DNA of 64,000 nucleotides from Okeania sp. SIO2C9 (GTDB taxonomy: Bacteria; Cyanobacteriota; Cyanobacteriia; Cyanobacteriales; Microcoleaceae), in NCBI RefSeq assembly GCF_010672455.1, contig NZ_JAAHGO010000012.1, forward strand, positions 29,170 to 93,169, in the 5' to 3' direction. A model generated the notes under the pieces. The model saw only the letters and a program-made list of their open reading frames with translations. It was not told the DNA's origin and ran no database searches. Position 1 is the stretch's first letter. The number at the start of each line of letters is the position of its first letter. This document shows, in pieces, positions 9,592 to 18,876 of the stretch. A program made the translations under genes and the position numbers.

Positions 9592-11802
9592 ATGTTAGAT
9601 ATAGTACCAGTACCAATATTACCAAAAGCATCTAGCGATCGCGAAATCAATAATGTTAATAAATATCCATTAATTCTCCAGCAAAGTGAAGAAGATTGTG
9701 GGGCTGCTTGTTTGGCTTCTATTGCTAAATATCATGGTCGTAATTTAACAATAAATCGTATTAGAGAAACTATCGGTACTAATCAACAAGGAACTACTTT
9801 ATTAGGTTTAAAACAAGGTGCAGATACTATTGGTTTTAATGCTAGGTCTGTCAAGGCAAATCCAGGAATTTTAGACCAAATTGAAAGTGCTCCTTTACCG
9901 GCAATTATCCATTGGCAAGGCTATCATTGGGTGGTTTTGTATGGCAAACAAGGAGATAAATATATTATTGCTGACCCTGCTCTTGGAGTTCGTTTTTTAT
10001 CAAAAAAAGAATTAGCTGAAGCCTGGGGAGATTGGGTTTGTTTATTAGTAGAACCTGACCCAAAACGCTTTTTTTCTGAAGCTGATGAAAAAGTCAGTAA
10101 TATTAGTAGATGGCTGAGACGAGTTTGGTATTATCGGCAAATTATTATTCAGGTATTTATACTAAATATTGTCTTAGGTTTACTTTCTATTGCTTCTCCT
10201 TTTTTGGTACAAATTCTGACTGATGATGTGCTAGTTCGGGGTGATTTTCAGTTACTTACCAGTGTGGTAATTGCTGTGATTGTGATGAATGTTTTTAGCA
10301 GTTGTTTGGAATTAGTTCAATCTAATATGATTGCTCATTTTGCCCAACGTTTAGAGTTAGGGTTGGTGATGGAATTTGGGCGAAAAATTTTGAGTTTACC
10401 ATTGAAGTATTATGAGACGCGACGGAGTGGTGAAATTGTTAGTAGGTTGACCGATATTAAAGAAATTAATCAGTTGGTTTCTCAAGTAATTGTCAGTTTA
10501 CCTAGTCAATTTTTTATTGCTTTGGTTTCTTTGACTGTAATGTGTATTTACAGTTTTTCCCTGAGTATAGTTGCTATTTTTATGGCAGTAATTATGACTT
10601 TATCCACTATTGCTTTATTGCCGATATTGCAGCAAAAAACTAGAAGTTTATTTGCTTTAGAGGCAGAAAATCAGGGTGTTTTAGTAGAGACTTTCAAGGG
10701 AGCAATGACTCTCAAAACTACCTCTAGCTCTCCTCAATTTTGGGAGGAATTTCAAGGCAGATTTGGTAAGTTAGCTAACTTGAGTTTTAGAACTACTCAG
10801 ATTGGGATTGTGAATGATACTTTTTCAGGTTTAGTTAGTAATATTGCTAATATTTTTCTCTTGTGGTTTGGCAGCAATTTAGTCATCGCTCAAGAATTAA
10901 GTATCGGTCAATTATTGGCTTTTATTACTATGAATCAATATGTGTCAACTTTGGTTACGACTTTGGTAGGATTGATGGATGAATTGACCAGAGTTCAGAC
11001 TGCCACGAAACGACTTTCTGAAGTAATTGATTATCCACCAGAAGTAGATAAAAATCATCAAAAACCCGATGCAAAAATTAGTCCTAAAGCCGATATTATT
11101 TGCTCCAATATTAGTTTTCACTATGCTGGCAGAATTGATTTATTAGAAAACTTTTCTGTGAAATTTCCTGGTGGTAAATCTATCGCTTTAATTGGTGAAT
11201 CTGGTTGTGGTAAAAGTACCTTGGCAAAATTAATTGCTGGTTTGTATCCGGTCCAGTCTGGTAATATTCAGGTTGGGATTTATAATCTGCAAGATTTAGA
11301 TATAGATTCTTTTAGAAAGCAGGTAGTTTTAGTTCCTCAAGATGCTCATTTTTGGAGTCGTTCGATTATTGAAAATTTTCAATTAGCATTACCTGGAGTA
11401 ACTTTTGAACAAATCGTTAAAGCTTGTCAAATTTCTGGAGCTGATGAATTTATTAGTCGTTTACCTGATAAATATCAAACAGTTTTAGGAGAATTTGGAG
11501 CAAATATTTCTGGCGGACAAAGACAACGTTTGGCAATAGCAAGAGCTATGGTTAATGACCCTGCTGTATTAATTTTGGATGAATCAACTTCTGGTTTAGA
11601 CCCTGTTAGTGAGGCCGAAGTTTTGGAGAATTTATTGTTGCATCGACGGGGTAAAACAACAATTTTTATTAGTCATAGACCAAAAGTAATTAGTCGGGCT
11701 GAATGGATTGTTTTATTAGATAATGGTAAGTTAGAATTGCAAGGTTCTGTAGCTTCTCTACGGGCAAAACATGGGAATCATTTAGATTTTTTGAACTCTT
11801 AA
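9592..11802 (+). CDS. Peptidase-containing ABC transporter (C39 peptidase, PCAT)
   Basis: A 736-aa exporter that would cleave double-glycine leaders and pump out the mature peptide. Domain order: N-terminal C39 papain-like peptidase (about residues 25-160) with Cys36 in QQSEEDCGAACLAS, His in HWQGYHWVV and Asp in IADPALG; a transmembrane domain with about six helices (about 185-450); then an ATPase domain with Walker A GESGCGKST, signature ISGGQRQR, Walker B VLILDES and H-loop ISHRP. All catalytic positions look intact, so both cleavage and ATP hydrolysis should work. No HlyD or TolC partner is adjacent. The leader-peptide gene upstream is the obvious candidate substrate. A small MITE begins four bases after the stop. 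Confidence 0.92.
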   Translation: MLDIVPVPILPKASSDREINNVNKYPLILQQSEEDCGAACLASIAKYHGRNLTINRIRETIGTNQQGTTLLGLKQGADTIGFNARSVKANPGILDQIESAPLPAIIHWQGYHWVVLYGKQGDKYIIADPALGVRFLSKKELAEAWGDWVCLLVEPDPKRFFSEADEKVSNISRWLRRVWYYRQIIIQVFILNIVLGLLSIASPFLVQILTDDVLVRGDFQLLTSVVIAVIVMNVFSSCLELVQSNMIAHFAQRLELGLVMEFGRKILSLPLKYYETRRSGEIVSRLTDIKEINQLVSQVIVSLPSQFFIALVSLTVMCIYSFSLSIVAIFMAVIMTLSTIALLPILQQKTRSLFALEAENQGVLVETFKGAMTLKTTSSSPQFWEEFQGRFGKLANLSFRTTQIGIVNDTFSGLVSNIANIFLLWFGSNLVIAQELSIGQLLAFITMNQYVSTLVTTLVGLMDELTRVQTATKRLSEVIDYPPEVDKNHQKPDAKISPKADIICSNISFHYAGRIDLLENFSVKFPGGKSIALIGESGCGKSTLAKLIAGLYPVQSGNIQVGIYNLQDLDIDSFRKQVVLVPQDAHFWSRSIIENFQLALPGVTFEQIVKACQISGADEFISRLPDKYQTVLGEFGANISGGQRQRLAIARAMVNDPAVLILDESTSGLDPVSEAEVLENLLLHRRGKTTIFISHRPKVISRAEWIVLLDNGKLELQGSVASLRAKHGNHLDFLNS

Positions 11803-11805
11803 ATT

Positions 11806-11898
11806 TATAGTCATTCTAGTTAAGATTGAGACAAGGGTTTCTTGCCTTGAAAGAGTTTCAGCCGAAAAAGTGTTCCAGTCTTATTCAGAATGACTATA
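11806..11898. mobile_element. Family-E MITE (TATAGTCATT ends)
   Basis: About 93 bp with terminal inverted repeats TATAGTCATTCT / AGAATGACTATA. The element at 16796-16890 has near-identical ends and length. The TA at each end is compatible with a TA-targeting IS630/mariner-type mobiliser; that is an inference. Confidence 0.7.
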
Positions 11899-12168
11899 GT
11901 TGCCAGCGACTTTGTTGCATGAAAGTATATAGCTGCGACTAGACTCCCGATATGTACAACAATAATGCGCGGAAACTGCTGTAATATCATGTCCGGTTGA
12001 ACAGTGATAAATAAATAACTATGGAGGAGTCAGGAGTCGTAGGGGCGATTCGCGTTTGCGGAGCATGACCTTAGGAAATTGCCCCTACAGGAGTCAGGAG
12101 GGAAGAAAGAAGAAGAACTGGAGTTGAAGGAGAAAGTTTTTTTATAACTAATTATCCGGACATGATAT

Positions 12169-13697
12169 AACTATTGGACAATAGTTAAATCAAACATTAA
12201 TCTTCCTCAACTGAGCGATCGCTTCCTGTGACTGTATCTAAATCAAAATAACTATTGGACAATAGTTAAATCAAACATTAATCTTCCTCAACTGAGCGAT
12301 CGCTTCCTGTGACTGTATCTAAATCAAAATAACTATTGGACAATAGTTAAATCAAACATTAATCTTCCTCAACTGAGCGATCGCTTCCTGTGACTGTATC
12401 TAAATCAAAATAACTATTGGACAATAGTTAAATCAAACATTAATCTTCCTCAACTGAGCGATCGCTTGACTGTGACTGTATATAAATCAAAATAACTATT
12501 GGACAATAGATAAATCAAACATTAATCTTCCTCAACTGAGCGATCGCTTCCTGTGACTGTATCTAAATCAAAATAACTATTGGACAATAGTTAAATCAAA
12601 CATTAATCTTCCTCAACTGAGCGATCGCTTTGCTGTGACTGTATATAAATCAAAATAACTATTGGACAATAGTTAAATCAAACATATCCGCAAAACTCAG
12701 CGATCGCTTCCTGATGACTGTATCTAAATAAAAATAACTATTGGACAATAGTTAAATCAAACATATCCGCAAAACTCAGCGATCGCTTCCTGTGACTGTA
12801 TATAAATCAAAATAACTATTGGACAATAGATAAATCAAACATTAATCTTCCTCAACTGAGCGATCGCTTCCTGTGACTGTATATAAATCAAAATAACTAT
12901 TGGACAATAGATAAATCAAACATTAATCTTCCTCAACTGAGCGATCGCTTCCTGTGACTGTATATAAATAAAATAACTATTGGACAATAAATAAATCAAA
13001 CATATCCACAAAACTCAGCGATCGCTTCCTGATGACTGTATATAAATCAAAATAACTATTGGACAATAGTTAAATCAAACATATCCGCAAAACTCAGCGA
13101 TCGCTTCCTGATGACTGTATATAAATCAAAATAACTATTGGACAATAGTTAAATCAAACATATCCGCAAAACTCAGCGATCGCTTCCTGATGACTGTATC
13201 TAAATAAAAATAACTATTGGACAATAGTTAAATCAAACATATCCGCAAAACTCAGCGATCGCTTTGCTGTGACTGTATATAAATCAAAATAACTATTGGA
13301 CAATAGTTAAATCAAACATATCCGCAAAACTCAGCGATCGCTTCCTGATGACTGTATCTAAATCAAAATAACTATTGGACAATAGTTAAATCAAACATAT
13401 CCGCAAAACTCAGCGATCGCTTTGCTGTGACTGTATATAAATAAAAATAACTATTGGACAATAGTTAAATCAAACATATCCGCAAAACTCAGCGATCGCT
13501 TTGCTGTGACTGTATATAAATCAAAATAACTATTGGACAATAGTTAAATCAAACATATCCGCAAAACTCAGCGATCGCTTCCTGTGACTGTATCTAAATC
13601 AAAATAACTATTGGACAATAGTTAAATCAAACATATCCGCAAAACTCAGCGAACGCTTGACTGTGACTGTATATAAATCAAAATAACTATTGTCCAA
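12169..13697. repeat. Tandem array of about 19 units of 78-82 bp with two palindromes each
   Basis: Each unit contains the perfect 18-bp palindrome AACTATTGGACAATAGTT, a linker AAATCAAACAT, then a second palindrome AGCGATCGCT (containing HIP1), and ends with GACTGTATNTAAATCAAAAT. Nineteen copies of the ATTGGACAAT core are present, plus a truncated last unit (AACTATTGTCCAATTT) near 13686. Two unit types differ in the middle: TTAATCTTCCTCAACTGAG (upstream units) and ATCCGCAAAACTCAG (mostly downstream units), with mixing near 12660-13000. One unit carries GCGAACGC in place of GCGATCGC. There is no unique spacer, so it is a minisatellite-like or iteron-like array and not CRISPR. Confidence 0.95.
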
Positions 13698-13918
13698 TTT
13701 GAAATTACTTAAATAATATCAAATCCGTTTAATTCGGTATAAAAAATGTTCCATCTTCAACCATTACCAAATATTTCTCAAGCTCCCCTACTCCCCTACT
13801 CCCCTACTCCCCATCTAATTACCAACGCCTAAATTTTTTCTTAATTTTCTGTTCCGGCTCAATTTAATTGTGTAAACTTAATTGAGTAATCTGCTGCTTT
13901 CTATATTTCAATTTTAAG
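13698..13918. other. Repeat-derived sequence upstream of the HEAT-repeat gene
   Basis: Contains an AATATCAAATCCG end followed by TTCGGTATAAAAAA (also at about 240-290, inverted), a CTCCCCTA run, and the right terminal repeat of family C (AATTACCAACGCC) near 13816-13830. The promoter of the HEAT protein lies in or after this repeat material. Confidence 0.5.
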
Positions 13919-15760
13919 ATGATAAAATTATCCAACTCCTTTCTTCGTAAATGGCGTTTTTTCCTGCTGTTATTGGTGGCGTTATTGGCAGTAAATTTGG
14001 GTCATGTTCAAGCTTCTGAGAAGTCACCACCCGAAGACTGGCAACTCCAGGGAACCTTGGCGTCGTTGGATGATTCTGACCCTGATGTTTGGGGTGAAGC
14101 CATGAAAAAAATTTCTGAGTATGACCTTAAGTCTACTGTTGAGATACCCTCAGAGCGGGTAGAACAAATTGGAAAATTGTTGAAGAATGAAGATTCGGAA
14201 GTCCGTCGTGCAGCAGCAATAGCAGTGGGTAATCTGGGGTTGGAGGCTAAACAATTGATTCCCCAGTTGCTACAGTTGTTCAGAGATGAAAATTGGCGTG
14301 TCGTTATGGCAGCAGCAAGAGCAGTGGGTAATCTGGAGTCGGAAGCTCAAGAATTGATTCCCCAGTTAGAGCAATTGTTGACGAATAAATATTGGCGTAT
14401 CCGTGCTGCAGCAGTAACAGCAGTGGGTGAGATGGGGTCAGAGGCTAAACAATTGATTCCCCAGTTGCAGCAGTTGTTGAGCGATGAAAATTCCGATGTT
14501 CGTAGAGCAGCAGCAATAGCAGTGGGTAACTTGGTGTCAGAGGCTAAAGAATTGATTCCTCAGTTGCAACAGTTATTGAGCGATGAAAATTCGAATATCC
14601 GTTACGCAGCAGTAACAGCAGTGGGTAATCTGGGATGGGAAGCCAAAGAATTTATTCCTCAGTTACAGCAGTTGTTAACGGATAAAAATTCAAATATCCG
14701 TTACGCAGCAGTAACAGCAGTGGGTGAGATGGGATGGGAGGCCACAGAATTTATTCCTCAATTGCAGCAGTTGTTGACGGATAAAAATTGGCGTGTCCGT
14801 GCTGCTACAGTAACAGCAGTGAGTGAGATGGGATGGGAGGCCCAAGAATTGATTCCTCAGGTGGAGCAGTTGTTCAGCGATGAAGATTCGGATGTCCGTA
14901 GAGCAGCAGCATGGGCAGTGGGTGAGATGGAGTCCGAGACTGCTAAAGAATTGATTCCTCAATTGGAGCAGTTGTTCAAAGATAAAGATGAGCGTGTCCG
15001 TGCTGCCACTGCAAGAGCAGTGGGTAATCTGGGGTCGGGGGCTAAACAATTGATTCCTCAGTTTCAGCAGTTGTTGAGCGATGAAGATTCGGATGTCCGT
15101 AGAGCAGCAGCAACGGCAGTGGGTAATTTGGGGTCGGAGGCTAAACAACTTATTCCCCAATTGTTGGATTTGTTGAGGGATGAAGATTCGGATGTCCGTA
15201 GAGCAGCAGTAACGGCAGTGGGTAATTTGGGGTCGGAGGCTAAACAACTGATTCCCCAATTGTTGGATTTGTTGAGGGATGAAGATTCTGAGGTTCGTGA
15301 AGCAACAGCAAAAGCACTAGGTCAGATGGGCAAATTTAATACTCAGCAGATTTTACAAGTTTTGAATGCAACTCATAGAAACAGAGATCAAAAAGCAGGA
15401 ATTCGTTTTCTAGCTTACTTTACCAGTGGAGGAGAATCTGATACGGTTACCTTAATTCAATGGTTGGGTTCACCAAAACGATATCCCGATCTAATAGATA
15501 ATTTTGGTGAGGAACAATCTATTAGTAGGGAAGAGGGCAAAAAAGTTTTAGAGATTTTTGCTGATGCTTGGGAAGAAAGCGAATCCATAGAATTAGAACA
15601 AGTAAGGGACTTACGTTCTGAATTGAAAGCACAGATTAATAAAGTGTTTAAAAATGTGAATTGGCAACCAGAAGATATTGCCTTACTTAAGAGACACTAC
15701 GACAATCTTCAAGATGAAGACATCAAAGCTAAAATAGATGCCTTGCAAGGAATACAATGA
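13919..15760 (+). CDS. Secreted HEAT-repeat protein
   Basis: 613 aa with an N-terminal signal peptide (basic start MIKLSNSFLRKWR, hydrophobic FFLLLLVALLAV, probable cleavage after VQAS). Residues about 75-470 are about twelve HEAT-type repeats of 33 aa with the pattern IPQLxQLLxDExSxVRxAA, then AVGNLGSEAK. The last copies are almost identical at the DNA level (99-bp period near 15130 and 15230), which points to recent expansion. The C-terminal 140 residues are non-repetitive, alpha-helical and charged. HEAT solenoids bind proteins; many cyanobacterial ones act on phycobilin lyases, but the signal peptide argues for an envelope role here. No partner is evident. The downstream gene is convergent. 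Confidence 0.85.
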   Translation: MIKLSNSFLRKWRFFLLLLVALLAVNLGHVQASEKSPPEDWQLQGTLASLDDSDPDVWGEAMKKISEYDLKSTVEIPSERVEQIGKLLKNEDSEVRRAAAIAVGNLGLEAKQLIPQLLQLFRDENWRVVMAAARAVGNLESEAQELIPQLEQLLTNKYWRIRAAAVTAVGEMGSEAKQLIPQLQQLLSDENSDVRRAAAIAVGNLVSEAKELIPQLQQLLSDENSNIRYAAVTAVGNLGWEAKEFIPQLQQLLTDKNSNIRYAAVTAVGEMGWEATEFIPQLQQLLTDKNWRVRAATVTAVSEMGWEAQELIPQVEQLFSDEDSDVRRAAAWAVGEMESETAKELIPQLEQLFKDKDERVRAATARAVGNLGSGAKQLIPQFQQLLSDEDSDVRRAAATAVGNLGSEAKQLIPQLLDLLRDEDSDVRRAAVTAVGNLGSEAKQLIPQLLDLLRDEDSEVREATAKALGQMGKFNTQQILQVLNATHRNRDQKAGIRFLAYFTSGGESDTVTLIQWLGSPKRYPDLIDNFGEEQSISREEGKKVLEIFADAWEESESIELEQVRDLRSELKAQINKVFKNVNWQPEDIALLKRHYDNLQDEDIKAKIDALQGIQ

Positions 15761-15774
15761 TTTTCTTAATCAAA

Positions 15775-16620
15775 TTAATTGTTATATTTTTTAGCAGTAA
15801 CTGCAAACTCAAGCAAATTAGATTCATATTTATCTCCGGCAACATTTGCAAAAAACTCATTAACAACAAAGCCATTAATTTCTAATTCATTTTTTAGTGT
15901 TTCTTTACTGAAATACTGTAGCCAGTTGTAAACAATACGTTTTTTGTTTTTTTCAATGATTGTGTATTTGTCTAAACTTACTTTTTCGATTTCATATATG
16001 AATAAATTTACAAAACAATAGTATTCTTCTGACGACCAAAAATTATTTAGATGATTATGTTCATAAAATGCTGACTCTTGTTTTTTGTTGAAACTTTTTA
16101 TTGAATAGACATCAAGTAAAAGAGAACCATTCTGTTTTAGTAGCGATGAAAATTTTTGAAGTAGTGTTTTCCTTTGTTCTGGACTCAGTGCACAAAAATC
16201 ACACATTATCATGGTGATTAGATCAAATTTTTCAGATGTTTGAAAGTCTAAATAATTTGTATTTACATAATTGATTTTCAAACTATTTTCTTTTGCTACC
16301 TGTTGAGCATATTTCAGAGAATTTTTTGAAAAATCAATTCCTGTTACTGATGCGCCTTTTTGGGCAAATCTTGTTGTATACAAACCAGGGCCACAACCAA
16401 AATCAGCAATAGCGCAGTTCTCATCTATGTTAAAATATTCAGTTATCCATTTAGCGGAGCGATCTATAAAAGCCTTGTTTCGAGAAGAAAGGTCAATATC
16501 TTCACTTAAATGATATTCCAGCATCACATTAGCTGTATGCTCATTCGTCCACAATTCATTGGCTGTATAAAATTCAAATGGCTTAGGCTTAGAATTTATT
16601 TCTTTAATCTCATCAAACAT
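15775..16620 (-). CDS. Class I SAM-dependent methyltransferase
   Basis: 281 aa. The SAM-binding core is clear: motif I IADFGCGPGLYTTRFA (about residues 74-90), the acidic end of strand 2 in VTGIDFS, DLITMIMCDF as motif IV region, and a later LLLDVYS strand. The N-terminus (YTANELWTNEHTANVMLEYH) resembles a methyltransferase group acting on small molecules, but the substrate cannot be read from sequence. It is convergent with the HEAT-repeat gene, with only 14 bases between stops and no obvious terminator. Confidence 0.85.
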   Translation of the reverse strand: MFDEIKEINSKPKPFEFYTANELWTNEHTANVMLEYHLSEDIDLSSRNKAFIDRSAKWITEYFNIDENCAIADFGCGPGLYTTRFAQKGASVTGIDFSKNSLKYAQQVAKENSLKINYVNTNYLDFQTSEKFDLITMIMCDFCALSPEQRKTLLQKFSSLLKQNGSLLLDVYSIKSFNKKQESAFYEHNHLNNFWSSEEYYCFVNLFIYEIEKVSLDKYTIIEKNKKRIVYNWLQYFSKETLKNELEINGFVVNEFFANVAGDKYESNLLEFAVTAKKYNN

Positions 16621-16795
16621 GATTTTATTACACCTTTAGGTTTTGTTTCGGTTAAGTACAGATGGGTTCTAGAGAGAAGTAATTCTTGGATGGAAAGATG
16701 TCAAAGTTTAGTTAAAAACTTTTATGTTTTGTTAGATTTATGCTTAAAAGATTAGCGATTGCTTAGATATTAAATAAATTTTATCAGATTTTTAG

Positions 16796-16890
16796 TATAG
16801 TCATTTCAATTTAAAGTGAGATGTCTACTGCCTTGTGATGATAGCCTTCATAGCTAAATCTTTGTATCATTCTTATTTGAAATGACTATA
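16796..16890. mobile_element. Family-E MITE (TATAGTCATT ends)
   Basis: 95 bp bounded by TATAGTCATTTCAA and its inverse TTGAAATGACTATA. Its sister copy is at 11806-11898, with similar length and ends but a different middle. It lies in the gap upstream of the DUF29 gene; the rest of 16621-17019 shows no gene. Confidence 0.78.
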
Positions 16891-17019
16891 TAATTTAAAT
16901 TTCGTAATATTAATCAACTTAAAAGATCTCAAATTGGTTCTATACTGGTTATGGAGTTGTTTAGTTGAGGAAAAGAAAAACTAGAGTTAATCTATAAAAT
17001 ATTGTTAAAGAGGTAAAAG

Positions 17020-17472
17020 ATGAGTCATAAATTGCAAAAAATAGATACTTTATACGAACGCGACTTTCTGGCGTGGTGTGAGGATACTGCTGCTAAACTA
17101 AAAGATAAAGATATAGAAAATTTAGACTGGGAAAACCTAATTGAGGAAATTGAAACTTTGGGAAGAAGTGAACGTCGAGAATTGAATAGTCGATTAACAG
17201 TATTGCTTACTCATATTCTGAAACGAATGTATGTTAATAGTCCTGAAAATTTTCAGGGATGGGAACTTACAATTAGAGAACAAAGGCGAAAAATTCAAGA
17301 ATTGTTGACAGATTCTCCTAGTCTCAAACCTTATTTAGAAGAAATATTGGCTAAGGTTTATACTAACGCATTAGATGATGTAAAATTTGAGTACCAAGAA
17401 ACTGAATTTCCCTCATTTTTAGCGTTTGATACTAATACTAATTCCTTATTATTTGAAATATACTGGAAATAA
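17020..17472 (+). CDS. DUF29 family protein
   Basis: A 150-aa soluble protein of the cyanobacteria-rich DUF29 family. It is recognised by LYERDFLAWCEDTAAKLK near the start, the central DWENLIEEIETLGRSERREL and the LLTHILKR helix. The start is supported by AAAGAGGTAAAAG immediately upstream. Family function is unknown; members are numerous, often near mobile DNA, and proposals of nuclease or toxin-related roles remain unproven. It stands alone here. Confidence 0.88.
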   Translation: MSHKLQKIDTLYERDFLAWCEDTAAKLKDKDIENLDWENLIEEIETLGRSERRELNSRLTVLLTHILKRMYVNSPENFQGWELTIREQRRKIQELLTDSPSLKPYLEEILAKVYTNALDDVKFEYQETEFPSFLAFDTNTNSLLFEIYWK

Positions 17473-17886
17473 TTTTTCGCTCAGTTACACTCTATATCTA
17501 GGAAGGCAGGAAACCTAGCAGGAATGCTCCACAAATACCGTGGTTAGCAATTATAATTGTCTACTTTATTGTTAAGTTGGCGGAAATTTTTTCCTGAAGA
17601 TATTATTCTGTCGTTGCCAGTGGAACAGAGTGGAACGAAGCAATCTCAGTCAAGAGTTATAATAACAGTAGGTTGGGTTAAGCGACAGCGCAACCCAACA
17701 ATTTATCTATCTTTGTTGGGCTTCATACCTGCTACTAGACGACTTTCTGAAGTAATTTATCCACGTTAAATAAGGTATTATTTGATAATTTGCGTAGCTC
17801 CTGGTTAAAAGCGATCGCTCCCAACTCCCAGAGTCATTTACCCACCGAAGTTTCTAAACCTGAATCCTAAAGTCTGTGGCAGTTAT
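17473..17886. other. Gene-free region with GTTGGGTT repeats and an ABC-gene-like fragment
   Basis: Contains the dispersed GTAGGTTGGGTTAAGC / CAACCCAAC inverted pair near 17670-17700. The stretch CGACTTTCTGAAGTAATT near 17739-17757 is identical to part of the exporter gene at 11010-11030 and in the same sense codes for ATRRLSEVI. No complete gene is present. Confidence 0.5.
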
Positions 17887-18876
17887 TTACCATACAGGAT
17901 CATCTCCTTGAAGTTCCTCTGTTTTATTTTTAAGAAGATCGTCGTCTGAGCGTAGCTCACTAAGACTGGTAAAACTTCTCAGGATTGGTTCCAAACAATA
18001 TTTAGCATCTTGATATCCTAGTTGTTTGAGTTGGCTAATCCGTTCTGAACTAAAATCTAACATACTGGTAATATCTCCAGCAATTAGAGCTTGATTTTTA
18101 TTCAAAGATTGAGTAGGGCGAATTTCTATAATTGCTTGTTCTGGGAAATCATGACGATTCCAGGTAACAGCATTTCCAAGATGAATAACAATTGCATGAG
18201 TACAACCTTCTTTTGATAAAGCACCTAGAGGTACATTATCTCCTAAAGCTCCATCAACGAAATATTTCCCCTTTATTTCTCGTGGAGGAAATGCAAGAGG
18301 AATAGCGGCACTTGCTAGTAATAAATTATAAAGTAACTCATCATCTTCGCAATCTTGAACCCTTAACCATTTTGCTGACGATCCTGCTAAAACGTGAAGC
18401 ATTCCTAGCAAATGATCGTAATCTATACCAGGAATTTTTAAGGCTGGAAAAACGGCAACCCAAAGTTCTTTACCACTTCGTATCGCAGAAGGTTTAACTG
18501 CTTCCTTGAGTAACTTCTCAACTGTGTTGGGATTAAATAAAGATGCTTTATCCCGATCTAAACCTATTTCACCAGAATTTAAGTGCAAGACTTTTTCTGA
18601 ACCTAGTTTATCCCATAAAATATTCAGTTGCTCCACTGCTACTGAGAAATCTGGGTATGATGCAATAACTGCTCCATTCAAAGCTCCAATGCTAGTACCT
18701 GCGATCATGTGAGGAGCAAAGTTAATTTCAGCTAAGTAGCGTAAAGCTCCTGCTTCATAAGCTCCCTTTGCACCACCACCAGCAAGCACTAGACCAATTT
18801 TATGTTCTGAGTCTTTATCAGAGGAACTAATTGTTAAAGCTTTATGGGAAAAATTAGGAGATAATGATTGATTCAT
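17887..18876 (-). CDS. Patatin-like phospholipase
   Basis: 329 aa. The patatin catalytic dyad and oxyanion features are intact: LAGGGAKGAYEAG (about 31-43), nucleophile elbow GTSIG with Ser62, and Asp208 in VDGALGDN. Such enzymes hydrolyse membrane lipids; in bacteria they include secreted effectors and abortive-infection effectors such as CapV in CBASS. No signal peptide was seen, so a cytoplasmic role acting on the inner membrane is likely. The start overlaps the stop of the upstream gene by four bases, which implies translational coupling. With the dynamin-like GTPase further upstream it suggests a membrane-acting system; a defence role is inference. Confidence 0.9.
   Translation of the reverse strand: MNQSLSPNFSHKALTISSSDKDSEHKIGLVLAGGGAKGAYEAGALRYLAEINFAPHMIAGTSIGALNGAVIASYPDFSVAVEQLNILWDKLGSEKVLHLNSGEIGLDRDKASLFNPNTVEKLLKEAVKPSAIRSGKELWVAVFPALKIPGIDYDHLLGMLHVLAGSSAKWLRVQDCEDDELLYNLLLASAAIPLAFPPREIKGKYFVDGALGDNVPLGALSKEGCTHAIVIHLGNAVTWNRHDFPEQAIIEIRPTQSLNKNQALIAGDITSMLDFSSERISQLKQLGYQDAKYCLEPILRSFTSLSELRSDDDLLKNKTEELQGDDPVW

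Noticed and set aside
12169-13697. Possible CRISPR array
   Set aside because: The sequences between the constant palindromes are not unique; only two linker types occur and the whole unit repeats, so it is a tandem repeat.
14690-15259. Cys/Leu-rich frame antisense to the HEAT repeats
   Set aside because: Mirror of the repeat units, no start or family.
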